The notes beneath the pieces are model-generated. The model was not told the DNA's origin and ran no database searches. It saw only the letters and a program-made list of their open reading frames with translations. From positions 4,285,501 to 4,349,500 of the forward strand of contig NZ_CP060131.1 of the NCBI RefSeq assembly GCF_014235185.1: a stretch of DNA of 64,000 nt. Direction: 5' to 3'. The position numbers and the translations under genes were made by a program. Positions 25,463 through 34,812 of the stretch are shown piece by piece. Origin of the DNA: Pseudonocardia petroleophila (lineage in GTDB: Bacteria > Actinomycetota > Actinomycetes > Mycobacteriales > Pseudonocardiaceae). Numbering within the stretch: the first letter of the stretch is position 1; every line of letters starts with the position of its first letter.

Positions 25463-26512
25463 GTGAACGAGTCACGCGAGGGTCACGGCCACGGTCACCA
25501 GGGCCACGGCCACGGCCACGGTCATCACCGCACCGGCGTCCGGGCCGCCGTCGCCGCGGTGCTCCGCCCGCACAGCCACGATCCCGCCGACTCGGTCGAC
25601 GCCGAGCTCGAGGCCAGCGCCGACGGCATCCGGGCCCTCAAGATCAGCCTGGTCGTGCTGCTGGCGACCGCGCTGGCGCAGGCCGTGGTGGTGGCGCTGT
25701 CCGGGTCGGTCGCGCTACTCGCCGACACCATCCACAACGTCGGGGACGCCCTCACCGCCGTCCCGCTGTGGATCGCGTTCGTGCTGGGTCGCCGCGCCGC
25801 CACCCGCCGCTACACCTACGGGTTCGGCCGGGCCGAGGACCTCGCGGGCGTGTTCGTCGTCGCGATGATCGCGCTGTCGGCGGTGGTGGCGGGCTGGGAG
25901 TCGGTCCACCGGCTGATCGAGCCCCGACCGGTCGAGAACGTCGGCATCGTGCTGGCCGCGGGGGTCATCGGGTTCGCCGGCAACGAGCTCGTCGCGGTGT
26001 ACCGGATCCGGGTCGGGCGCCGGATCGGCTCCGCCGCGCTCGTCGCCGACGGCCTGCACGCCCGCACCGACGGGTTCACCTCGCTCGCGGTGGTGGGCGG
26101 CGCGGTCGGCGTGCTGCTCGGGTTCCCGCTCGCCGACCCGGTCGTCGGGCTGCTGATCACCGCCGCGATCCTGGTGGTCCTGCGCGGGGCCGCCCGCGAC
26201 ATCTACCGGCGCCTGATGGACGCCGTCGACCCCGCGCTCGTCGACACCGCGGAGGCGGCGCTGCGCGCGGTCCCCGGCGTGCTCGACGTCGAGTCGCTGC
26301 GGCTGCGCTGGATCGGGCACCGGCTGCGCGCCGAGACCGCGATCGCCGTCGACCCCGGCCTGTCGGTCGTCGACGCGCACGCGCTCGCCGCCCGCGCCCA
26401 GCACCGCCTGCTGCACGACGTGCCGCGGCTGGCGGCGGCGTCGGTGCACGTCAGCCCGGCGGGGGAGCACGGGGCGGCGCACCACGCCGAGCTGGCGCAC
26501 CACCTGGGGTAG
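25463..26512 (+). CDS. Cation diffusion facilitator (CDF) metal exporter
   Basis: 349-residue membrane exporter that expels divalent metal (Zn, Ni, Co or Fe) in exchange for protons. The N-terminus is a His-rich metal-binding tail (GHGHGHQGHGHGHGHH). Six membrane helices follow; helix 2 carries ADTIHNVGD and helix 5 ADGLHARTD, the paired His/Asp binding sites. A cytoplasmic ferredoxin-like C-terminal domain follows (VPGVLDVESLRLRWIGHRLRAE). A His-rich end (HGAAHHAELAHHLG) is unusual. GTG start directly after the dyad operator. The partner regulator is divergent. Metal specificity cannot be fixed from sequence. Confidence 0.92.
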   Translation: MNESREGHGHGHQGHGHGHGHHRTGVRAAVAAVLRPHSHDPADSVDAELEASADGIRALKISLVVLLATALAQAVVVALSGSVALLADTIHNVGDALTAVPLWIAFVLGRRAATRRYTYGFGRAEDLAGVFVVAMIALSAVVAGWESVHRLIEPRPVENVGIVLAAGVIGFAGNELVAVYRIRVGRRIGSAALVADGLHARTDGFTSLAVVGGAVGVLLGFPLADPVVGLLITAAILVVLRGAARDIYRRLMDAVDPALVDTAEAALRAVPGVLDVESLRLRWIGHRLRAETAIAVDPGLSVVDAHALAARAQHRLLHDVPRLAAASVHVSPAGEHGAAHHAELAHHLG

Positions 26513-26513
26513 C

Positions 26514-27170
26514 TCAGCGCTCCAGCGCCGCCCGGATGTCCTCCTCGACCGCGGCGGTCGCCACGAAGACGAGCTCGTCGCCCGGCTCCAGCGCGTCGTC
26601 GGCCTGCGGCACGATCACCCGGCCGCCGCGCAGGATCACCACGAGCGCGGAGTCGACGGGCAGCTTCACCGAGCGGACCGGCCGCCCGGCCAGCGGGGTG
26701 TCGGCGGGCAGCGTCACCTCGACGAGGTTGGCCTGGCCCTGGCGGAAGGTGAGCAGCCGGACGAGGTCGCCCACGGCCACCGCCTCCTCGACGAGCGCGG
26801 CGAGCAGGCGGGGGGTGGACACGGCGACGTCGACGCCCCAGTTGTCGCCGAAGAGCCACTCGTTGCGGGGGTCGTTCACCCGCGCGACCACCCGGCGCAC
26901 CGCGAACTCGGTCTTGGCCAGCAGCGAGACCACGAGGTTGACCTTGTCGTCGCCGGTCGCGGCGATCACGACGTCGCAGCTCTCGATGTCGGCGTCCTCG
27001 AGGGTGGACAGCTCGCAGGCGTCGGCGTGCACCCACTCCGCCGCCTCGACGGTCTCCGGCGCGATGTTGGCCAGCTCGCGCTCGATGAGCATGACCTGGT
27101 GGTGGTTGTCGAGCAGTTCGAGCGCGATGGACCGCCCGACGGCGCCCGCTCCCGCGATGGCGACGCGCAT
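26514..27170 (-). CDS. ceoC: TrkA-type RCK potassium-channel regulator (CeoC-like)
   Basis: 218 residues. RCK_N Rossmann domain with GAGAVGRSIALELL and the acidic end of strand 2 (LIERE), then SCDVVIAATGDDKVNLVVSLLAK; an RCK_C (TrkA_C) domain follows (VEVTLPADTPLAGRPVRSVKLP, LEPGDELVFVA). These cytoplasmic proteins bind NAD(H) or nucleotide and gate a potassium transporter. Four bases separate it from its paralogue; the order matches ceoB-ceoC (Rv2691-Rv2692). Confidence 0.92.
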   Translation of the reverse strand: MRVAIAGAGAVGRSIALELLDNHHQVMLIERELANIAPETVEAAEWVHADACELSTLEDADIESCDVVIAATGDDKVNLVVSLLAKTEFAVRRVVARVNDPRNEWLFGDNWGVDVAVSTPRLLAALVEEAVAVGDLVRLLTFRQGQANLVEVTLPADTPLAGRPVRSVKLPVDSALVVILRGGRVIVPQADDALEPGDELVFVATAAVEEDIRAALER

Positions 27171-27174
27171 GGGA

Positions 27175-27837
27175 TCAGCCTTCCTGCGGGGGAGCGGCTG
27201 CGGCCGCGGTGACGTCGCTGACCGTGCCGGAGACCGCCGCGACGTAGACGGTGTCCTCGGCCTGGACGACGGTGTCGGGCCGGGGCAGCACGCCCGTGCC
27301 GAACCGGACCACGAACGCCACCCGCGACCCGGTGACGCGCTCCAGCTCGGACACCGGGTGCCCGACCCAGTCCTCGTGCACCGGCAGGGGCAGGATCGCG
27401 ACCGTGCCCGAGGGCTCCCGCCAGGCCGACGCGACGCCGTCGGGCAGGATCATCCGCAGCAGCCGGTCGGTGCTCCAGGGCACGGTGGCGACCGTCGGGA
27501 TGCCGAGGCGCTCGTAGACCGCGGCCCGCTTCTCGTCGTAGATGCGGGCGACGACCCGCTCGATGCCGAAGCTCTCCCGGGCGACCCGTGCCGCGATGAT
27601 GTTGGAGTTGTCGCCGCTGGAGACCGCGGCGAACGCGCTCGCCCGCTCGACCCCGGCCTCGACGAGCACCTCCCGGTGGAAGCCCTCGCCGATCACCTGC
27701 CGGCCGCGGAACTCCGGTCCGAGCCTGCGGAAGGCCTGCGGGTTCCGGTCGACGACCGCCACCTCGTGGCCGAGGCGTTCGAGCCCGGCGACGAGCGACG
27801 AGCCGACCCGGCCGCACCCCATGATCACGACGTACAC
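27175..27837 (-). CDS. ceoB: TrkA-type RCK potassium-transport regulator (CeoB-like)
   Basis: 220 residues, paralogous to the following gene: RCK_N with MGCGRVGSSLVAGLERLGH and VDRNPQAFRRL, SSGDNSNIIAARVARE, then a TrkA_C-type end. First gene of the two-gene unit, divergent from a KimA-like transporter across 60 bases. In M. tuberculosis the same three genes sit together. The regulatory domain presumably senses nucleotide state and sets potassium flux through the adjacent carrier or a Trk channel elsewhere. GTG start chosen at the beginning of the Rossmann strand (VYVVIMGCG), normal for the family. Confidence 0.92.
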   Translation of the reverse strand: MYVVIMGCGRVGSSLVAGLERLGHEVAVVDRNPQAFRRLGPEFRGRQVIGEGFHREVLVEAGVERASAFAAVSSGDNSNIIAARVARESFGIERVVARIYDEKRAAVYERLGIPTVATVPWSTDRLLRMILPDGVASAWREPSGTVAILPLPVHEDWVGHPVSELERVTGSRVAFVVRFGTGVLPRPDTVVQAEDTVYVAAVSGTVSDVTAAAAAPPQEG

Positions 27838-27885
27838 ACCGCGGAACGTTAGCGCGCCCGCTGCCGGTCGGACAGGACGCGGGCA

Positions 27886-27891
27886 TAGGCT
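27886..27891 (+). promoter_or_regulatory. Putative -10 of a leaderless KimA-like gene
   Basis: TAGGCT lies with 6 bases between it and the GTG start at 27898, the distance at which transcription would begin on the start codon itself. No ribosome-binding site precedes the GTG, which supports a leaderless message. The -35 region is not convincing. Confidence 0.4.
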
Positions 27892-27897
27892 GCGCGC

Positions 27898-29919
27898 GTG
27901 TCCACGCTCGCCACCGCGGTGAAGCGCATCCTGGTCGGGCGACCGCAGCGGAGCGATCGGCTCAGCCACCAGCTCCTGCCCAAGCGGATCGCGCTCCCCG
28001 TCTTCGCCTCCGACGCCATGTCCTCCGTCGCCTACGCGCCCGAGGAGATCTTCCTGACGCTGTCGATCGCGGGCGTCACGGCCTACGCGTTCTCGCCGTG
28101 GATCGGGCTCGCGGTCGTGATCGTGCTGCTCACGGTGGTCACGAGCTACCGGCAGAACGTGAAGGCCTACCCGTCGGGCGGCGGGGACTACGAGGTCGCC
28201 ACCGTCAACCTGGGCAAGAAGGCCGGGCTGACGGTCGCGAGCGCGCTGCTCGTCGACTACACGCTGACCGTCGCGGTCTCGATCTCCGCGGCCGCGGCCA
28301 ACGTCGGCGCGCTCGTGCCCTACGTCGCCGAGCACAAGGTGCAGTTCGCCGTCGCCGCGATCGTCGTGCTCACCGCGGTCAACCTGCGCGGGGTGCGGGA
28401 GTCCGGCGTCGCGTTCGCGATCCCCACCTACGCGTTCATGATCGGCATCGCCACCATGATCATCTGGGGGCTGACGCGGATCCTGCTGCTCGGCGAGACC
28501 GTGCAGGCCCCCAGCGCCGGTCTGGAGCTCGTGGCCGAGGGCGACGCGCTCACCGGGCTCGCGCTGGCGCTGCTGGTGCTCCGCTCGTTCACGCAGGGCT
28601 GCGCGGCGCTGACCGGCGTCGAGGCGATCAGCAACGGCGTCCCGGCCTTCCGCAAGCCCAAGTCGAGCAACGCCGCGAAGACGCTGCTGCTGCTCGGCGG
28701 CATCTCCGTCACGATGTTCATGGGCCTGATCTGGCTGGCCCAGCTCACCGGGGCGAAGATCGCGGAGAACCCGGCCGTCCAGTTCCCCGGCGCCCCGGCC
28801 GGCTACGTCCAGCAGACGCTGGTGGCCCAGCTCGCCGACGCGGTGTTCGACGACTTCCGGTTCGGCTTCTTCTTCGTCGTCGTGGTCACCGCGCTGATCC
28901 TCGTGCTCGCCGCCAACACCGCCTACAACGGCTTCCCGGTGCTCGGCTCGATCCTCAGCCAGGACCGCTACCTGCCCCGCCAGCTGCACACCCGGGGCGA
29001 CCGGCTGGCGTTCTCCAACGGCATCCTGGTGCTCGCGGGCGTCGCGATCCTGCTGGTCGTGGGGTTCCAGGCCGAGGTCACGCGGCTGATCGCGCTCTAC
29101 ACCGTCGGCGTGTTCACCTCGTTCACGCTGAGCCAGTTCGGGATGCTGCGGCACTGGAACCGGCACCTGGCCGGCGAGACCGACCCCGCCGAGCGCACCC
29201 GGATGCGCCGCGCGCGCGTCGTCAACGGGTTCGGGGCGGGCATGACCGGCGTCGTGCTGGTCATCGTGCTGATCACGAAGTTCACCCGCGGCGCGTGGAT
29301 CGCGATCGCCGCCATGGCCGTGTTCTACCTGCTGATGACGGCGATCCAGAAGCACTACGACCGGGTCTCGGCCGAGCTGATCGCGGGCGACGGCGACGGG
29401 GTGCTGCCCTCGCGCAACCATGCGATCGTGCTGGTCTCGACGCTGCACAAGCCGACGCTGCGGGCGGTCGCCTACGCCAGGGCGACGCGCCCCGACGTGC
29501 TCGAGGCGGTCACCGTCAACGTCGACGAGGCCGACACCAAGCGCCTGATGCGCGACTGGGACAAGCGCAAGATCCCGGTCGCGCTCAAGGTGATCGAGTC
29601 GCCGTACCGGGAGATCACCAAGCCCGTCCTCGACTACGTCAAGCGGATCCGCAGCGACAACCCCCGCGACGTCGTCACCGTGTTCATCCCCGAGTACGTC
29701 GTGGGGCACTGGTGGGAGCAGATCCTGCACAACCAGAGCGCGCTGCGGCTCAAGGGCCGGCTGCTGTTCCAGCCCGGGGTGATGGTCACCAGCGTGCCCT
29801 GGCAGCTCGCGTCCTCGGAGCGGGTCACGACGCGGCGGCCCGAGACCCCGCCCGGCTCCGCCCGGCGCGGCTACGAGACCCCGCCGGCCCCCGTCCCCCC
29901 CACGAAGGTGCGCCGATGA
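27898..29919 (+). CDS. APC-superfamily potassium transporter, KimA-like
   Basis: 673 residues. Twelve or so membrane helices occupy residues 1-450. The N-terminus ALPVFASDAMSSVAYAPEEI and YPSGGGDYEVA are typical of the KimA (formerly YdaO) proton-coupled potassium importers, which were long annotated as amino-acid permeases. A cytoplasmic C-terminal domain of about 200 residues begins at HAIVLVSTLHKPTLRAVAYARATRP, resembling the regulatory domain that in KimA binds c-di-AMP. Divergent from two RCK proteins and adjacent to an RNA methyltransferase, as for Rv2690c. Overlaps that methyltransferase by ATGA. Amino-acid transport cannot be excluded. Confidence 0.85.
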   Translation: MSTLATAVKRILVGRPQRSDRLSHQLLPKRIALPVFASDAMSSVAYAPEEIFLTLSIAGVTAYAFSPWIGLAVVIVLLTVVTSYRQNVKAYPSGGGDYEVATVNLGKKAGLTVASALLVDYTLTVAVSISAAAANVGALVPYVAEHKVQFAVAAIVVLTAVNLRGVRESGVAFAIPTYAFMIGIATMIIWGLTRILLLGETVQAPSAGLELVAEGDALTGLALALLVLRSFTQGCAALTGVEAISNGVPAFRKPKSSNAAKTLLLLGGISVTMFMGLIWLAQLTGAKIAENPAVQFPGAPAGYVQQTLVAQLADAVFDDFRFGFFFVVVVTALILVLAANTAYNGFPVLGSILSQDRYLPRQLHTRGDRLAFSNGILVLAGVAILLVVGFQAEVTRLIALYTVGVFTSFTLSQFGMLRHWNRHLAGETDPAERTRMRRARVVNGFGAGMTGVVLVIVLITKFTRGAWIAIAAMAVFYLLMTAIQKHYDRVSAELIAGDGDGVLPSRNHAIVLVSTLHKPTLRAVAYARATRPDVLEAVTVNVDEADTKRLMRDWDKRKIPVALKVIESPYREITKPVLDYVKRIRSDNPRDVVTVFIPEYVVGHWWEQILHNQSALRLKGRLLFQPGVMVTSVPWQLASSERVTTRRPETPPGSARRGYETPPAPVPPTKVRR

Positions 29920-31100
29920 CGCTCGACTGGACCGACCGGATCCTCGACCTCGAGGTCGGCGCGGTCGCGCACGGCGGGCACTGCGTCGCGCGGTCGGAGG
30001 GGCGGGTCGTGTTCGTGCGGCACGCGCTGCCGGGCGAGCGGGTGCGGGCCGTGGTGAGCGAGGACGGCGGCGGCGGGTTCTGCCGGGCCGACGCCGTCGC
30101 GGTGCTCGACGCGTCGCCGGACCGGGTGCCCGCGCCGTGCGACTGGGCCCGCGCGGGGGGCTGTGGCGGCTGCGACCTGCAGCACGCCGACCCCGCCGCC
30201 CAGCGCGCGCTCAAGGCCGACGTGCTGGCCGAGCAGCTGCAGCGCCTCGCCGGCGTCGTGCGCCCGACCGTGGTCGAGGAGCTGCCCGGCGGGCCGCTGG
30301 GCTGGCGGCACCGCGTGCGGCTCGCCGTCGACCCGGCGGGGCGGGCCGGGCTGCGCGCGCACCGCAGCCACGACGTCCTGCCCATCGCCGACTGCCCGCT
30401 CGCCCCGGCCGGCACGCTGCCCCCGGTGCTCGACCACGGCTTCGAGCCCGGCGGCGAGGTCGAGGTGGCCTCCGACGCCGACGGGCTGGTCCACGTCGAC
30501 GCCCCCGGCGCGCACGGGGGCGGGTTCCCCGAGAACGGCCCGGCGGTCCAGCGGGCCGTCGGCCGGGAGTGGAAGCTCTCGCCCGGCGTGTTCTGGCAGG
30601 TGCACCCGGCGCTGCCGGACACCCTCGCGGCGGTAATCGGCGAGTGGGCCGCCGCGCCCGAGGGCAGCGTGGCCTGGGACCTCTACGGCGGCGTCGGGCT
30701 GTTCGCGGCCGTGCTGGCCGGGCAGGTCGGGCCCGCGGGCGGCGTCACCGTCGTCGAGTCCTCGCGCGCCGCCGTGGCCGACGGGCGGGCCGCGCTGGCC
30801 GATCTCCCGCAGATCGGGTGGCGGGTGGGGCGGGTCGAGAAGCTCGCGAGGGTCCTGGACGGGCAGCCGGACGTCGTCGTCGCCGATCCGCCGCGCAAGG
30901 GACTGGGCCGCGAGCTCGTCGGGACGCTCTGCGAGCGGGCGCCGCAGCGGATCGTCCACGTGGCGTGCGACCCGGCCGCGCTGGCCCGTGACGTCGCCCT
31001 CTTCGCCGCCGGCGGATACCGGTTGGCGGAGCTGCGCGCCTTCGACGCCTTCCCGATGACGCACCATTTCGAGTGCGTCGCGCTGCTGGTCCGGGAGTAA
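29916..31100 (+). CDS. TrmA/RlmCD-family RNA uracil-C5 methyltransferase
   Basis: 394 residues. A TRAM RNA-binding domain (about 5-60) precedes an iron-sulfur Cys cluster (CDWARAGGCGGCDLQH plus ADCPLAP) and a Rossmann methyltransferase domain (WDLYGGVGLFAAVL, VVADPPRKGLG) with the catalytic Cys351 (HVACDPAALARD). It should make 5-methyluridine in rRNA or tRNA with SAM. Whether it acts on 23S rRNA (RlmC/D-like) or tRNA is not decidable. Homologue of Rv2689c, which is likewise adjacent to the KimA-like gene. A terminator follows at once. Confidence 0.92.
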   Translation: MTLDWTDRILDLEVGAVAHGGHCVARSEGRVVFVRHALPGERVRAVVSEDGGGGFCRADAVAVLDASPDRVPAPCDWARAGGCGGCDLQHADPAAQRALKADVLAEQLQRLAGVVRPTVVEELPGGPLGWRHRVRLAVDPAGRAGLRAHRSHDVLPIADCPLAPAGTLPPVLDHGFEPGGEVEVASDADGLVHVDAPGAHGGGFPENGPAVQRAVGREWKLSPGVFWQVHPALPDTLAAVIGEWAAAPEGSVAWDLYGGVGLFAAVLAGQVGPAGGVTVVESSRAAVADGRAALADLPQIGWRVGRVEKLARVLDGQPDVVVADPPRKGLGRELVGTLCERAPQRIVHVACDPAALARDVALFAAGGYRLAELRAFDAFPMTHHFECVALLVRE

Positions 31101-31106
31101 GGGGAA

Positions 31107-31134
31107 AAGCGCCCCGGAACCGTTCCGGGCGCTT
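31107..31134 (+). terminator. Terminator after the RNA methyltransferase gene
   Basis: A 12-pair stem with one bulged C and a 3-base loop, starting 7 bases after the stop codon and preceded by GGGGAAAA; it is followed by ctcc and not a T-run. It also lies just beyond the end of a possible small minus-strand gene and could serve both. Confidence 0.8.
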
Positions 31135-31145
31135 CTCCGCACGGG

Positions 31146-31304
31146 TCAGCCGCCGAGGGTGAAGGCACCGCCGGACGCCGTGTCGGTGGCCACGACGCGG
31201 AAGTTCGTGGCGGTGCTGCTCTGGGCGCGTGCGGCGTCGAACGCGGCGCCGAGGACCGGCACCCCGGTCCGGATGGTGCGCATCTCGGGGTCGGACCCGT
31301 TCAC
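31146..31304 (-). CDS. Possible small gene or gene remnant (52 aa), unrecognised
   Basis: A minus-strand frame of 52 codons from GTG 31304 (or 45 from ATG 31283) whose third positions are almost all G or C, like real genes around it. The product is soluble, with TGVPVLGAAFDAARAQ in the middle and a GGAFTLGG end, and no Cys or membrane span. No ribosome-binding site is visible, and an in-frame stop lies about 30 bases upstream of the GTG. It could be a true small protein, or the preserved end of a longer gene that was lost. I do not recognise a family. The rest of the 294-base gap has only the terminator. Confidence 0.4.
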   Translation of the reverse strand: MNGSDPEMRTIRTGVPVLGAAFDAARAQSSTATNFRVVATDTASGGAFTLGG

Positions 31305-31395
31305 CGTATGTGCGCTGATCGCGGTATTTCCTCACCCCGCGATCACCCGGTTCTTACCGATTCCGTGGGCGCCGGGCAGAGGGCATGATCGCGGC

Positions 31396-32283
31396 ATGGA
31401 CGACCTCGCCCGCTTCCTCGACGGCTGGGCGCCCGCCCCGCTCGTGACGACCGCCCGCATCGACCCGTGGCCGGGCGCGGCCTTCGCGGCCGTGCTCGAC
31501 CAGCCGCCGCCCGGGGACGAGCTCCCCCCGATGTGGCACGGGTTCCACCTGCTCGACCACCCGGCGCAGGCGGAGCTGGGCGACGACGGGCACCCGGCGC
31601 ACGGCCGGTTCCTCCCGCCGCTGCCGGACCGGCGCCGGATGTTCGCCGGCGGGCGGCTGGAGGTCCGCACCCCGCTGCGGGTCGGCGATCTCGTCACCCG
31701 GCGCTCGACGCTGGTGTCGGCGGTGCCCAAGTCGGGGCGCAGCGGGGCGATGGTGCTGGTGACGCAGCGACACGAGTTCACCGTCGACGGGGCGCTCGTG
31801 CAGGTCGAGGAGCAGGACTTCGCCTACCGCAGCCAGCCCGCGGGCACCGCCCGCGCGCTCGCCCCGGCCGCCGCGGGGGAGCCGCCCGCCGGCCCGTGGC
31901 GGCTCGACCTGACCCCGGACGCGCCCCTGCTGTTCCGGTTCAGCGCGCTGACCCACAACACCCACCGCATCCACTACGACCACCCGTACGTCACCGGCGT
32001 CGAGGGCTACCCCGGCCTGGTCGTGCACGGCCCGCTGCTCGCCCTGCTGCTGCTGGAGCTGCCCCGCCGGTTCGCGCCGGACCGCCGTGTCACCGCCTTC
32101 TCCTACCGGCTGCGGCAGCCGGTGTTCGCCGGCGCGGCGGTGGTGGCGTCGGGTGCGCCGGAGGAGCTGGGGGCCGGGGAGGCGGGCCGGTCACCGGCGG
32201 TGACCGGCGCGGTGACGCTCACCGATGCGGGGGCCCGCCCGCCGGTGGTGCGCCGAGCGTCACCGGGCACCATGGACGGGTGA
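31396..32283 (+). CDS. HTD2/MaoC-like hot-dog hydratase
   Basis: 295 residues, a double hot-dog protein of the FAS1-like dehydratase/HTD2 type. The first half is degenerate ([29 protein letters not shown]), and the second has the hydratase motif [20 protein letters not shown] followed by [12 protein letters not shown]. Members include mesaconyl-C4-CoA hydratase and 3-hydroxyacyl dehydratases, so it probably hydrates an unsaturated acyl-CoA. It overlaps tex by 4 bases, an apparently accidental pairing. ATG at 31396; no clear ribosome-binding site. Confidence 0.82.
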   Translation: MDDLARFLDGWAPAPLVTTARIDPWPGAAFAAVLDQPPPGDELPPMWHGFHLLDHPAQAELGDDGHPAHGRFLPPLPDRRRMFAGGRLEVRTPLRVGDLVTRRSTLVSAVPKSGRSGAMVLVTQRHEFTVDGALVQVEEQDFAYRSQPAGTARALAPAAAGEPPAGPWRLDLTPDAPLLFRFSALTHNTHRIHYDHPYVTGVEGYPGLVVHGPLLALLLLELPRRFAPDRRVTAFSYRLRQPVFAGAAVVASGAPEELGAGEAGRSPAVTGAVTLTDAGARPPVVRRASPGTMDG

Positions 32284-34805
32284 CGAGTACTGCCACCGCC
32301 CTCCGGAACACCGTCCCGCACGGCCCGCACACCGTCGAGCAGCGCATCGCCGACGAGCTCGGCGTCCGGCGGAACCAGGTGGCCGCGGCCGTCGAGCTCC
32401 TCGACGGCGGCGCCACGGTCCCGTTCATCGCCCGGTACCGCAAGGAGGCCACCGGCACCCTCGACGACGCGCAGCTGCGCACGCTCGAGGAGCGCCTGGG
32501 CTACCTGCGTGAGCTGGAGGACCGGCGCACCGCCGTGCTGGACGAGATCCGCAGGCAGGGCAAGCTCGAGCCCGAGCTGGAGGGCCGGATCCGCGCTGCG
32601 GAGTCGAAGGCGCGCCTGGAGGACATCTACCTCCCGTTCAAGCCCAAGCGCCGCACCAAGGCGATGGCCGCCCGCGAGGCCGGCCTGGAGCCGCTGGCCG
32701 ACGCCCTGCTCGGCGACCCGTCGCTCGACCCGCAGGAGACCGCCGCGGGCTACGTGAACGACACGGTCGCCGACGCCGCCGCGGCCCTGGAGGGCGCCCG
32801 CGCGATCCTCGTCGAGCGCTTCGGCGAGGACGCCGACCTCATCGGCGGGCTGCGCGAGCGGATGTGGACGCGCGGCGTGCTCGTCACGAAGGTCCAGCCG
32901 GGCAAGGAGGCGGAGGGCGCCAAGTTCTCCGACTACTTCGACTTCTCCGAGCCGTTCACCAAGCTCCCCTCCCACCGGATCCTCGCCGCGCTGCGCGGGG
33001 AGAAGGAGGAGATCCTCGACCTCTCGCTCGAACCGTCGGCCGAGCCGGCCGAGCCCGGCGTGCGCACCGACTACGAGGCCACGATCGCGGCCGCGTTCGG
33101 CATCACCGACGAGGGCCGACCGGCCGACAGGTGGCTGAACGACGTCGTGCGCTGGGCCTGGCGCACCCGGATCCTGCTGCACCTGGGCATCGACATCCGC
33201 GTGCGGCTGCGCACCGTCGCGGAGGAGGGGGCCATCGGCGTCTTCGCGACGAACCTGCGCGACCTGCTGCTCGCCGCGCCCGCCGGCAGCCGCGCGACGA
33301 TGGGCCTGGACCCGGGGCTGCGCACCGGGGTGAAGGTCGCCGTCGTCGACGCCACGGGCAAGGTCGTCGCGACCGACACGATCTACCCGCACGAGCCCCG
33401 CAAGGACTGGAAGGGCTCGCTGGCCACGCTGACCAGGCTCGCCGCCGCGCACGACGTCGAGCTGGTGGCGATCGGCAACGGCACCGCCTCGCGGGAGACC
33501 GACCAGCTCGCGCGCGAGCTCGCCGCCACCAACCCCGCCCTGAAGCTGACGCCGGTCATGGTGAGCGAGGCCGGGGCGTCGGTGTACTCGGCGTCGGCGT
33601 TCGCCTCGGCCGAGCTGCCCGACCTCGACGTGTCGATCCGCGGCGCCGTGTCGATCGCCCGCCGCCTGCAGGACCCGCTCGCCGAGCTGGTGAAGATCGA
33701 CCCGAAGTCCATCGGCGTGGGTCAGTACCAGCACGACCTCGCGGAGTCGGCGCTGTCGCGCTCGCTCGACGCGGTCGTCGAGGACTGCGTGAACGCGGTC
33801 GGCGTCGACGTCAACACCGCGTCGGTGCCGCTGCTGCGCCGCGTCTCGGGGATCACCGAGGGCCTCGCCGCGCAGATCGTCGCGCACCGCGACGCCAACG
33901 GCCCCTTCCGCACCCGCACCGCGCTGGTGGACGTCCCGCGCCTGGGCCCGAAGGCCTTCGAGCAGTGCGCGGGCTTCCTGCGCATCCGCGGCGGCGACGA
34001 CCCGATCGACGCCTCGGGCGTGCACCCGGAGGCCTACCCGGTGGTGCGCCGGATCGTGGAGACGGCGAAGGTCGACGTCGCCTCCCTCCTGGGCAACGCG
34101 CCGAAGATCAGGACGCTGCGCGCGAAGGACTTCGTCGACGAGACGTTCGGGCTGCCGACCGTCTCCGACATCCTCGGCGAGCTGGAGAAGCCCGGCCGCG
34201 ACCCGCGCCCGGCGTTCCGCACGGCCACCTTCGCCGACGGCGTCCACAAGATCTCCGACCTGCGTCCGGGGATGCTGCTGGAGGGCCAGGTCACCAACGT
34301 CGCGGCGTTCGGGGCGTTCGTCGACGTGGGCGTGCACCAGGACGGCCTGGTGCACGTGTCGGCGATGTCGAAGGACTTCGTGTCCGACCCGCGCGAGGTC
34401 GTCAAGAACGGCGACGTGGTGCGCGTCAAGGTGATGGAGGTCGACGAGGCGCGCAAGCGCATCTCGCTGACCCTGCGCCTCGACGACGAGGTGGGGGCCG
34501 ACGGGAAGCCGGTGTCGCAGCGCGAGCGGCGCTCCGGCGGCGACCGCCCCGAGGGGGAGCGCCGCGGCGGCGGGCCCCGGGGCGGCCCCCGCGGGTCGGG
34601 CGGCGGCAAGGACGGCGGGGCGAGGCGCGGCGACGGCAAGGGCGCCGACGCCGGGCGCAGCGGGGGTCAGCGCGGCGCGGGTCAGGGCGGCGGCCGCGGG
34701 GGGTCCCGCGGCGGCTCGAGCAGCAGCCCCGGTGGCGGTCTCGGCAACAGCGCCATGGCCGACGCCCTGCGCCGCGCCGGACTGGCCGACGGCGGCAAGG
34801 AGTAG
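32280..34805 (+). CDS. tex: Tex-family RNA-binding transcription accessory protein with RGG-like tail
   Basis: 841 residues. Tex N-terminal helical domain ([20 protein letters not shown]), YqgF/RuvX-like domain ([18 protein letters not shown]), helix-hairpin-helix repeats (SQY-type GVGQYQHDL and [23 protein letters not shown]) and an S1 RNA-binding domain ([24 protein letters not shown]). Tex associates with RNA polymerase and nucleic acid. Beyond the S1 domain there is a Gly/Arg-rich tail of about 90 residues ([16 protein letters not shown], repeated GG/RGG), longer than in typical Tex, which may add RNA binding; it ends in [16 protein letters not shown] start overlapping the preceding stop. 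Confidence 0.95.
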   Translation: MTSTATALRNTVPHGPHTVEQRIADELGVRRNQVAAAVELLDGGATVPFIARYRKEATGTLDDAQLRTLEERLGYLRELEDRRTAVLDEIRRQGKLEPELEGRIRAAESKARLEDIYLPFKPKRRTKAMAAREAGLEPLADALLGDPSLDPQETAAGYVNDTVADAAAALEGARAILVERFGEDADLIGGLRERMWTRGVLVTKVQPGKEAEGAKFSDYFDFSEPFTKLPSHRILAALRGEKEEILDLSLEPSAEPAEPGVRTDYEATIAAAFGITDEGRPADRWLNDVVRWAWRTRILLHLGIDIRVRLRTVAEEGAIGVFATNLRDLLLAAPAGSRATMGLDPGLRTGVKVAVVDATGKVVATDTIYPHEPRKDWKGSLATLTRLAAAHDVELVAIGNGTASRETDQLARELAATNPALKLTPVMVSEAGASVYSASAFASAELPDLDVSIRGAVSIARRLQDPLAELVKIDPKSIGVGQYQHDLAESALSRSLDAVVEDCVNAVGVDVNTASVPLLRRVSGITEGLAAQIVAHRDANGPFRTRTALVDVPRLGPKAFEQCAGFLRIRGGDDPIDASGVHPEAYPVVRRIVETAKVDVASLLGNAPKIRTLRAKDFVDETFGLPTVSDILGELEKPGRDPRPAFRTATFADGVHKISDLRPGMLLEGQVTNVAAFGAFVDVGVHQDGLVHVSAMSKDFVSDPREVVKNGDVVRVKVMEVDEARKRISLTLRLDDEVGADGKPVSQRERRSGGDRPEGERRGGGPRGGPRGSGGGKDGGARRGDGKGADAGRSGGQRGAGQGGGRGGSRGGSSSSPGGGLGNSAMADALRRAGLADGGKE

Positions 34806-34812
34806 CGGAGGC

